From Flagellimonas sp. MMG031 (GTDB lineage Bacteria; Bacteroidota; Bacteroidia; Flavobacteriales; Flavobacteriaceae): a stretch of 64,000 nt of DNA. Below are positions 53,976-61,800 of the stretch, one piece after another. The position numbers were made by a program, and so were the translations under genes. The stretch is from positions 2,164,001 to 2,228,000 of the forward strand of contig NZ_CP157804.1 in assembly GCF_040112705.1 (NCBI RefSeq), in the 5' to 3' direction. Below the pieces are notes generated by a model. The model saw only the letters and a list, made by a program, of their open reading frames with translations. It was not told the origin of the DNA and searched no databases. Every line of letters starts with the position of its first letter. The stretch's first letter is position 1.

Positions 53976-54452
53976 TCAATAGTTGTTTTTCTCTTTTGAA
54001 CCGCGTTTTCGGACTATCATGACGGAACAGTCGGCATGTGTTGCCAAGGACTGGGAAACCGAGCCGAGCAAAAATCTAGAGAATGCGCCATGGCCCTGCG
54101 ACCCGACTATGATCAAATCGGTATCAAAGGCTTCGGTCTTTTCTAAAATTGCACTTTTGGGAAGCCCCTCTACCACGGCTGTTGTTATCGACAATACGTC
54201 ATTCTTGTCCCTTAATGATTTTGAAGCTTCATTAACAAGATCTTCTGCCGATTTTTTCGCACTGGAGACGGTTTCTTCATAATAATTTCCAAGCGTGCCG
54301 CCCAAGGGTAGGGCACCAGGAGCGGCCAACATGGGATTTTCGAACACATTCAAAATACATACTTCGGTACCCGCAGGGAACGGCAGCGTCGCAAGTTCAT
54401 CTATGGCGACTTTACTAAAGTCAGAACCATCTATTGCCAATAGTATTTTCAT
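53976..54452 (-). CDS. Universal stress protein, single domain
   Basis: A 158-residue USP with ILLAIDGSDFSKVAIDELA, an insert with APGALPLGG, and the complete ATP loop VGSQGHGAFSRFLLGSVSQSL. Third USP gene of the island. Confidence 0.93.
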   Translation of the reverse strand: MKILLAIDGSDFSKVAIDELATLPFPAGTEVCILNVFENPMLAAPGALPLGGTLGNYYEETVSSAKKSAEDLVNEASKSLRDKNDVLSITTAVVEGLPKSAILEKTEAFDTDLIIVGSQGHGAFSRFLLGSVSQSLATHADCSVMIVRKRGSKEKNNY

Positions 54453-54505
54453 CTTTGTAGATTTATTTGTTCATGATTAATTATGTTAATTCCCATATTG
54501 CCAAA

Positions 54506-55210
54506 TCAACTTATGGCCAAGGGTTTCATCAATTTTTTCCAATACAAATGCTCGTATAGCCCTGACCAGTACATTCCGAAAGTAAAAGCGAACAAAAGCT
54601 CTTCAATTGGAATGCCGGCCACTAGAATATCACTAAGGTTTTCCAGATTCCAGAAAAGTTCTACATAGTTGGGATAGAACGGGAGTATACTTCCAAAATA
54701 AACAAAGTACAATGCCGTGAACAGAAATCCACTTATCCAGATTTTGGTCTTTAAATCCGGACGGCAGTATAGCGTGGCCATTCCACCCAAAAACATGGCC
54801 AATATTCCACAGTAGATATGATTCAAAGGCGTGAACAGGGCCAATACCAAAAACACTACTGCCGGTACGAAAAGGATATATAGGTGCAACCGGTGCCTTT
54901 CATGTTTCCGTTCGGTATGCGGTATTTCAACATACTTTCGCTTAAAAATAAGATTGTAGATTACCGTGCCTATGCCCCCTATGGCAAAAGAGAAGATTAG
55001 GCTTTCAATATCGAACCCTGTCTTTATTGCCAAATCGAAAAGCGATGGCGGATGCCAATATTGGGGAACAAAAAGGGGTTCGGTAAGCCCAAAGGGCATG
55101 GTTATCCAACTCATCTTCAGCATTTCTCTTCGAGAATCTTTCTTCATTAGATAGACCACGCCCCAGAGGGCTAGAATAATAAGGGACCATATGAACCAGA
55201 CGTACTGCAT
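54506..55210 (-). CDS. Lycopene-cyclase-domain membrane protein
   Basis: A 234-residue protein with seven predicted helices. The sequence GIPIEELLFAFTFGMYWSGLYEH contains the P-x-E-E motif of the CrtY/CarR heterodimeric lycopene-cyclase family, and SLIFSFAIGGIGTVIYNL is consistent. No other carotenoid gene is in the window, so the substrate is uncertain. It overlaps by none but directly abuts the DUF5676 gene. Confidence 0.7.
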   Translation of the reverse strand: MQYVWFIWSLIILALWGVVYLMKKDSRREMLKMSWITMPFGLTEPLFVPQYWHPPSLFDLAIKTGFDIESLIFSFAIGGIGTVIYNLIFKRKYVEIPHTERKHERHRLHLYILFVPAVVFLVLALFTPLNHIYCGILAMFLGGMATLYCRPDLKTKIWISGFLFTALYFVYFGSILPFYPNYVELFWNLENLSDILVAGIPIEELLFAFTFGMYWSGLYEHLYWKKLMKPLAIS

Positions 55211-55483
55211 TTATCGTTTTAGCTGTGCATTGTAAAAAGCTGCGATCAGCGCTCCTGTCAGCCATCCGATAATGAATGTTTGGATCATCCCAATTATAGC
55301 TTCCCAAAAAGGAACATCCATGCGAATAATACTGGTTGTGTCAAGCCCATGGAGCAGGCTGTTGAAAAAATCTATGGTACCTTCCCTGCCGGCCGTAAAC
55401 ATGACGACCATACAGCCAATGTAGAGGATGGCGGCAGTGAGACCGAATGCAAATCCGAATTTTTTAATGTTTATACGGTTCAT
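55211..55483 (-). CDS. DUF5676-type small membrane protein
   Basis: A 90-residue protein with two transmembrane helices (KKFGFAFGLTAAILYIGCMVVMF; IIGMIQTFIIGWLTGALIAAFY). Its pattern matches DUF5676, frequently found with SHOCT and metal genes. Function unknown. Confidence 0.75.
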   Translation of the reverse strand: MNRINIKKFGFAFGLTAAILYIGCMVVMFTAGREGTIDFFNSLLHGLDTTSIIRMDVPFWEAIIGMIQTFIIGWLTGALIAAFYNAQLKR

Positions 55484-55498
55484 GATTTCTGTTTTTAG

Positions 55499-55717
55499 TT
55501 ATTTGTCCGTTTCCAAGGTTTTTTTTGAATCTTCATATTCTTCCTTGGTAATTTCTCCTTTTGCAAATCGTTTTTTTAGAATTTGCATGGGATCTTCATT
55601 GCTCGATTTTTGGTAGGGTACGTCATACGGGATAAAGAAAATCCACACCAGTAGTACGAGCCAGATAATCCACCATATAATGTGCATGCCGCCCCAATGT
55701 CCTTCGAAATAGTGCAT
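55499..55717 (-). CDS. SHOCT-domain small membrane protein (copy 2)
   Basis: A 72-residue protein: a His/Trp-rich N-terminus (HYFEGHWGGMH), one helix (IIWWIIWLVLLVWIFFIP) and a SHOCT motif (ILKKRFAKGEITKEEYEDSK). Same design as the protein encoded at 15613. Confidence 0.82.
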   Translation of the reverse strand: MHYFEGHWGGMHIIWWIIWLVLLVWIFFIPYDVPYQKSSNEDPMQILKKRFAKGEITKEEYEDSKKTLETDK

Positions 55718-55742
55718 AGCTAAAAGTTTTAAATGTTAGTAA

Positions 55743-55958
55743 TTAATTCAATTCTGAAATTGTATAACCTTCAAGTCGATTCAACTGTTTCTGCAGATCA
55801 TCGACCGAAAGGTTCGATTTCATACTGATCTTGGCGACTCCTTTCGGACTTAAAAAAATCTTTGCCTCCTCAATGTCTTCATGAGACTCCAATACTTTTT
55901 TGACCTTTGTTATGCAACCGCCACAACTGATTCCGTCTATTTGATATTTTCTTTTCAT
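55743..55958 (-). CDS. CopZ-like heavy-metal-associated (HMA) protein
   Basis: A 71-residue soluble ferredoxin-fold protein with the metal site GISCGGC (Cys12, Cys15 region). It may shuttle copper to the CopB ATPase (38125) or to the RND system at 58872. Confidence 0.9.
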   Translation of the reverse strand: MKRKYQIDGISCGGCITKVKKVLESHEDIEEAKIFLSPKGVAKISMKSNLSVDDLQKQLNRLEGYTISELN

Positions 55959-55972
55959 TTTTTTTGCGGATT

Positions 55973-56215
55973 TCAGTGTTGATGCTGTTTTTGGTCGTGC
56001 TTTTCCTTTTCTTCCTTTTTTCTTTTAAGGTTATCCTCCGTTAGCCCATGGGTATGGCCACCATGTCTCATAGGCATCAAGAGATGCACCGCGAACATGA
56101 TTACTATGAACGTAAACAGTGTGAGGTTGCCTTTAATGCCGAATGCTGGTGCAAAAAAGATGAAAAGAAGCGGAAGTCCGCAACCTAGTATCATCCATAT
56201 CCAATGATTTTTCAT
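55973..56215 (-). CDS. Small His-rich membrane protein (DUF2933-like)
   Basis: An 80-residue protein with two helices and a cytoplasmic or periplasmic tail rich in His/Lys (RHGGHTHGL, KEKHDQKQHQH). Such proteins accompany copper-resistance genes. The family assignment is tentative. Confidence 0.65.
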   Translation of the reverse strand: MKNHWIWMILGCGLPLLFIFFAPAFGIKGNLTLFTFIVIMFAVHLLMPMRHGGHTHGLTEDNLKRKKEEKEKHDQKQHQH

Positions 56216-56239
56216 AATCGAAAATTTAAAAGTTAATCC

Positions 56240-56728
56240 TTAATGGTGTTCAGAATGGTCTTGCTCAGATGGTTCCATTTTATTTGAACCGTCCATCATG
56301 CCCATTCCTTTCATATCCATTCCCTTGTCGCCCATCATCTTCTTACAAGACTCCATACAATCTTCGCTCATCATGCCCTTTTCGTGCATCATTTGCATCA
56401 TATTGCCTATCATTTTTCCATCTTGCATCATGGATTGCATCATGTTTTTCATCATCATACTATCTTTCATCATCATCTGTATTCCCTGGCCCTGTATCAT
56501 AGTACCCATCATCTTTTGATTGCCCTGCATCATCTGCATGGCATGGTCGTTGCCTTGCATGTTGTCCATGAATTCAGTCATGTAACTGTGGTTACTGGCA
56601 ATTGCCTCAAAGAGTTCCGTTCTCGTTTTCGAATTTTCGAGCATTGCGTTAGGATTTGTTTTCTGGTTGCAACCGGATAGACTTACTAAGCCAATTGCCA
56701 GTAAAATAATTGCTGCCGTTCTCATCAT
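56240..56728 (-). CDS. Met-rich copper-binding lipoprotein
   Basis: A 162-residue lipoprotein (lipobox VSLSGC) whose mature part is extraordinarily Met-rich (about 30 %), with repeats such as MQMMQGNQKMMG and MMMKDSMMMKNMM, and an ending DHSEHH. The pattern suits periplasmic Cu(I)/Ag(I) binding. It heads the minus-strand run that includes the HMA and CopB genes. Confidence 0.8.
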   Translation of the reverse strand: MMRTAAIILLAIGLVSLSGCNQKTNPNAMLENSKTRTELFEAIASNHSYMTEFMDNMQGNDHAMQMMQGNQKMMGTMIQGQGIQMMMKDSMMMKNMMQSMMQDGKMIGNMMQMMHEKGMMSEDCMESCKKMMGDKGMDMKGMGMMDGSNKMEPSEQDHSEHH

Positions 56729-56908
56729 ATTTGATTTTTAATTAATATTATTTCGGTTATTCGTTTTGTATTTATCTCTAATTGTCTTGTTTTAGTAGCA
56801 TTTTCAATTCTTTTTTTAATTCTAAACATTTGCTTGTTTTTCTGGTAATCTCCAAGGTTAAATCTATGTATTGCCAAAAGCCTTTGTCTGCATAATTCTC
56901 TTTATTAT

Positions 56909-57490
56909 TTATATAATTTCGTCAAAGAAATTTCGTTCCCAGGCTTGATCATTTTTATAGTCGGTCATGCTCATGCCCATGATTTCCTTAAACTGCCTGG
57001 ATAAGTGGTTGACACTGCTGTAATCGAGCAAATAAGCGATATCAGAAAAGGTATGTTGCCGCAACTGAATGAGCTCTTTTACCTTTTCTATCTTCAGCTT
57101 TATGAAGTATTTTTCAATAGTGATATTTTCATTTTTTGAAAAAATCTTGCTCAGTACCTTGTACTCTCGATGTACTATGTTAGCCAGATAGTCCGAGGTT
57201 TTTCCCCGAATGTTGATAGGGATATCTGCGACCAATGAAATCAAGGCGATCTTGATTTTCTCGACTATCATCTCCTCTTCGCTTTTGGCTATTTCAAAAC
57301 CGTTGGAATGGAGGACGCCCACCACTTTTTGGTCTGCTTCGACAATAGCTATTTCTGGAGCCTTTACCGTAAGTTTCCCAAGTTCAAGGGATAGTATGGT
57401 AATGCCCAAATCATACAATTCTTGCTTTATGACCTTTAGGCAACGCCTACAAACCATATTCTTTATCCAATATTCCCTTATGGAATCCAT
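56909..57490 (-). CDS. AraC-family regulator with N-terminal HMA-like sensor
   Basis: A 193-residue protein from ATG 57490 (a GTG at 57595 would add a poor extension). Residues about 5-75 resemble an HMA domain with CRRC (MVCRRCLKVIKQEL). Residues about 110-193 are an AraC HTH (FSDIAYLLDYSSVNHLSRQF KEIMG). A metal-sensing AraC activator of the neighbouring copper genes is the likely role. It lies downstream of the minus-strand HYC_CC_PP gene on the same strand. Confidence 0.83.
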   Translation of the reverse strand: MDSIREYWIKNMVCRRCLKVIKQELYDLGITILSLELGKLTVKAPEIAIVEADQKVVGVLHSNGFEIAKSEEEMIVEKIKIALISLVADIPINIRGKTSDYLANIVHREYKVLSKIFSKNENITIEKYFIKLKIEKVKELIQLRQHTFSDIAYLLDYSSVNHLSRQFKEIMGMSMTDYKNDQAWERNFFDEII

Positions 57491-57656
57491 GGTGCACGTA
57501 TTATGGTTTACAATAAATCTCAACAGGTAAAACCCTGTTTGGCAATCAATCTGAATGTTCTGTCGTGGGCATGGGGTACGACAAAAAGGGGCCACTTAAG
57601 AGGTATGGCCAATGCGAAGAGCGGACTATTGCATAAACAATCCGCTTAAATATAAA

Positions 57657-58076
57657 TCAAATTAAGAAAGTCTCGTGAAGAACTAGTAAATCCTTCTGAA
57701 TCAACGGAGGTTTATAGTTTTTGAAGGGAACTACATTTTCCTCAAGTCCTTCAAAAAGGTTTATATAAGTGTGGACAAAGGCCTTTAAGAAGACAAAATT
57801 TTGAGAATCAATCTCAAAGGAAACCTTTTGGAGATTATCATTACCTTGCTGTATAAATGAATCATCACTACAACAGTCTCCAACTCCAATTGAACATTTT
57901 TTTGAAGTGTTTTCCGTCTTTTGGATTTTTTGATCACAGGGCGTTGCTTTACCGAACACGGCAATATCTACCAGTTTTTCACAGCAAAAATGCATATCCG
58001 CCGTAAACGAGGTAGTCGAAAAGAGTACCGCCAACGTCAAAAAGATGGATAATATTTTGCTAAAAAACTGCTTCAC
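57657..58076 (-). CDS. HYC_CC_PP family secreted protein (minus-strand copy)
   Basis: A 139-residue exported protein with a signal peptide (residues about 1-26) and the family pattern: an HFCCEKLVDIAVFG block instead of HYC, a CC pair in VGDCCSDDSF, an HTYINLFEG block and KPPLIQKD near the end. It is a paralogue of the divergent protein encoded at 58351. Likely metal-binding in the periplasm, function not established. Possibly co-transcribed with the AraC gene. Confidence 0.82.
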   Translation of the reverse strand: MKQFFSKILSIFLTLAVLFSTTSFTADMHFCCEKLVDIAVFGKATPCDQKIQKTENTSKKCSIGVGDCCSDDSFIQQGNDNLQKVSFEIDSQNFVFLKAFVHTYINLFEGLEENVVPFKNYKPPLIQKDLLVLHETFLI

Positions 58077-58106
58077 ATTCTAAAATTACAAAATTTTGTT
58101 TACCCC

Positions 58107-58114
58107 CAAAAATA
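58107..58114 (-). promoter_or_regulatory. -7 element for the minus-strand HYC_CC_PP gene
   Basis: On the minus strand TATTTTTG, an exact TAnnTTTG match, about 30 bp upstream of the start at 58076. The 274-bp divergent region 58077-58350 otherwise holds AT-rich sequence with no further clear site. Confidence 0.45.
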
Positions 58115-58334
58115 ATCGATTTTTTTGATAATCTCACTTAATTATCTGAAAATCAAATATATATTCGGTGATACATATAGCCTTAATACCAAATGTAAAC
58201 TAAAGGCTTAAACAAATAAATGATATTTATCATATCGCCGATAATTGATTTTGTTCATACGTGACTTGAAAGAAAAATCAAGGGATTAGATTTCCAAAAT
58301 TTTGTTAAACAAAAAAAGAGTGTTAAAATTTTTG

Positions 58335-58342
58335 TAGTTTTG
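58335..58342 (+). promoter_or_regulatory. -7 element for the plus-strand HYC_CC_PP gene
   Basis: TAGTTTTG exactly matches TAnnTTTG and lies 8 bp before the ATG at 58351, implying a very short leader. Confidence 0.5.
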
Positions 58343-58350
58343 CAGAACGG

Positions 58351-58767
58351 ATGAAAAGTGTTTTCCATAAAATAACATCGTTTACAATGGCACTATTAGT
58401 GCTGTTATCAACCTTCTCTTTTTCGGTTGCACAACACTATTGTGGTGATGTTCTGGTTGATTACTCTTTCTTGGGCCATGCAGAATCTTGCGGCATGGAA
58501 GTTCAGGAGACAGCAGAGTTACCAGAGTGCAATTTGGTCAAAGCCGATTGCTGTAGCGATGAAGTCCTTACCGTTGATGGCCAGAACGACTTAAAAGTAT
58601 CGTTTGAAAAATTAAGCTTTGAACAACAACAGTTTGTTGCCAGCTTCATCTACACCTATCTTAATCTTTACGAAGGACTACCTGAAAACATAGTCCCGTT
58701 TAGTGATTACCCCCCTCCACTTTTGGTCAAGGATATACAGATCCTAGATCAGATTTTTCTCATTTGA
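58351..58767 (+). CDS. HYC_CC_PP family secreted protein (plus-strand copy)
   Basis: A 138-residue exported protein: signal peptide (about residues 1-27), QHYCGDVLVDYSFLG block, KADCCSDEVLT, YTYLNLYEGLPENIVPFSDYPPP. It shows the HYC, CC and PP family signature in full. Located directly before the CusA-like gene with a structured intercistronic region between. Likely periplasmic metal-binding partner of the pump. Confidence 0.88.
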   Translation: MKSVFHKITSFTMALLVLLSTFSFSVAQHYCGDVLVDYSFLGHAESCGMEVQETAELPECNLVKADCCSDEVLTVDGQNDLKVSFEKLSFEQQQFVASFIYTYLNLYEGLPENIVPFSDYPPPLLVKDIQILDQIFLI

Positions 58768-58866
58768 TTTTTAAGTAATAGCATTTTACAGCCCGACTGA
58801 TAGCAGTTTAGGGCTTATCCTGTTTTCGTTGGTTTCCGGCCAGCACTTCTAATTACTTAATCATCA
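58765..58866 (+). promoter_or_regulatory. Structured intercistronic region before the CusA-like gene
   Basis: TTAAGTAAT (58771-58779) pairs perfectly with ATTACTTAA (58852-58860), extended by TGAT/ATCA across a 2x2 internal loop. Inside, AGCCC/GGGCT (58790-58815) encloses ACTG/CAGT, and GTTGG/CCAGC forms a third helix. The outer stem begins at the HYC_CC_PP stop codon and closes 5 bp before the pump ATG, as at 8484-8599. Confidence 0.5.
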
Positions 58867-58871
58867 ATACC

Positions 58872-61800
58872 ATGCTGAATAAAAGCATCAAATTCCTTAT
58901 CGAAAATAAATTGGTAGCCGTTTTGCTCCTAGTCCTTTTTGTAGGCTGGGGAACCGTAAACGCCCCTTTCGAGTGGAGCACTGGCTCATTACCAAGAAAC
59001 CCTGTTGCCGTAGATGCCATACCTGACATCGGGGAAAACCAGCAGATTGTTTTTACCAAATGGGACGGTCGTTCCCCACAAGATATCGAGGATCAAATTA
59101 CCTATCCATTGACAACCTCACTCTTGGGAATACCAGGGGTTAGGACCATCCGTAGCTCCTCCATGTTCGGATTTTCAAGTATCTATATCATATTTGAAGA
59201 GGATATCGAGTTCTATTGGAGCCGCAGTCGAATCCTTGAAAAATTGAACTCCTTACCGAGCGGTTTACTGCCCGACGGGGTCAACCCTGCATTGGGGCCG
59301 GATGCCACAGGACTTGGACAAATCTACTGGTACACTTTGGAGGGACGCGATGAGAAAGGAAATGTCACAGGCGGCTGGGATTTACAGGAGCTTAGAAGTA
59401 TTCAGGATTTTTATGTCAAATATGCCCTATCATCGGCAAGCGGTGTTTCAGAGGTGGCCTCTATAGGGGGTTATGTACTCGAATATCAGGTAGATGTGAA
59501 TCCCGAACTGATGAAGCAATATGGTATTGGGCTACAGCAGGTGGTAAAAGCTGTAAAACAAAGTAATCGTGATATTGGGGCACAGACCTTGGAAATCAAC
59601 CAGGCCGAATATCTCATTCGCGGGCTTGGGTATGTGAAGTCCATCGAGGATCTACAGAATGCAGTCGTTACCTCTGAGGATTACACGTCCATTCGCTTAA
59701 AGGACATTGCAAATGTTTCCTACGGACCGGCCACACGGCGCGGCATATTGGATAAGGAAGGAGCAGAAGTTGTCGGGGGGGTAGTGGTCGCACGGTATGG
59801 TGCCAATCCCATGGAAGTCATCAATAATGTCAAAGACCAAATCAATGATTTAAGTGCCGGACTGCCCTCAAAAGTACTTGAGGATGGCAGAACATCCCAA
59901 CTTACCATTGTTCCTTTTTATGATAGGACCAAACTTATTCAAGAAACGCTCGGAACCCTCAACGAGGCCCTGACCTTGGAAATATTCATTACCATTTTGG
60001 TCATCATTATCATGGTCTTCAATTTAAGGGCATCCATCCTGATATCGGGACTGTTACCGGTTGCAGTGCTTATGGTGTTTATTGCGATGAAGCTATTCAA
60101 TGTGGATGCAAACATCGTGGCACTTTCGGGTATAGCCATTGCCATTGGAACCATGGTGGATGTAGGGGTCATACTCTCGGAAAACGTCATACGGCATTTG
60201 GACGAAAATGAAGAGGGCCTACCCATTAATACCGTTGTCTACAATGCCACCGCAGAGGTGTCGGGGGCCATATTGACCGCCGTGATGACCACCATCATCA
60301 GTTTTATTCCGGTATTTACGATGATCGGGGCCGAAGGAAAACTCTTCAGACCCTTGGCCTTTACAAAAACCTTTGCGCTTACCGCATCCATTATCGTAGC
60401 CTTATTTTTGATACCACCATTTGCGGCCTTTCTATTTAGAAAAAAAAGCATAAAGAAAACTACTGGATACGCCGTTAATGGAATATTGATACTTCTAGGG
60501 ATTATAGCCCTTGCTTATGGCTTTTTATTAGGATTTATATTGATTGCCTTCGGTATCGTAGGCTTGCTAAAAAATCCGGAATTGGCATCACGTATTTCCA
60601 CTGGATTTTCGCTTTCCGAAGAACGAGCCAATCTTATCAATATCATTATTTCGGCCTTTGCAATTGTTTTTGTTTTGGCGGAATACTGGAGACCTCTCGG
60701 TCTTGATAAGAGTATTTTTTGGAACCTGATTTTTGTTTCGCTTATATGTTTCGGACTACTGGGCTTCTTTACCATATTCCGGAACTATTATACAAGGATA
60801 CTTCGCTGGGCATTACGGAATAAGCTGATATTTCTTTCCATACCCACCGCCATTGTGGTATTCGGAGTAATGATTATGCGCAATACGGGCAAGGAGTTTA
60901 TGCCTTCATTGAACGAAGGTTCGTTTTTGTTGATGCCTACCTCCCTTCCGCACGCCGGTGTCGAAGAGAACAAACGGGTATTGCAGCAACTGGATATGGC
61001 TGTAGCCAGTATTCCTGAAATAGCAACGATAGTCGGCAAATCCGGTAGAACCGAATCCGCATTGGATCCGGCGCCCTTGTCGATGTATGAGAACGTCATC
61101 CAGTACAAGCCAGAATACATGTTGAACGAGAACAGGGAGCGCCAACGGTTCAAGGTCAATGAAGATGGCCTCTTCGAACTCAGGGACGGCACCTTTGTGA
61201 CCAATCCGAACATGGTTGTAGATGATGAAGGAAATTACGATGAATCTGCCATAGTTTCTGCATTCTCTGTTAAACAAAAGGATTTGATTCCCGACGATGA
61301 TGGGGAATATTTTAGAAACTGGCGGCCTGAAATTGAATCCCCCGATGATATTTGGAACGAGATTGTACGTGTAACGAAACTTCCAGGCGTTACATCCGCG
61401 CCCAAACTGCAACCTATTGAAACCCGCTTGGTCATGTTGCAGACCGGCATGCGTGCGCCCATGGGTATCAAGGTAAAAGGGCAAGATTTAAAGGAAATAG
61501 AAGCCTTTGGCCTCAAGCTGGAGGACATTTTAAAGGAGGCCGAGGGGGTCAAGGATGAAGCCGTGTTTGCCGATCGAATTGTCGGAAAGCCTTATTTGCT
61601 TATAGATATCAACAGGGAGCGTTTGGCACGATACGGCATTACCATTGAAGATGTGCAAAGCGTGTTGCAAGTAGCGGTTGGCGGCATGGTGCTTACCCAA
61701 ACTGTTGAAGGCCGTGAGCGTTATGGAGTTCGAGTACGGTATCCAAGGGAATTGCGAGAGAATCCAGCGGACTTAGAGAATATTTATGTTCCCGTTGCCA

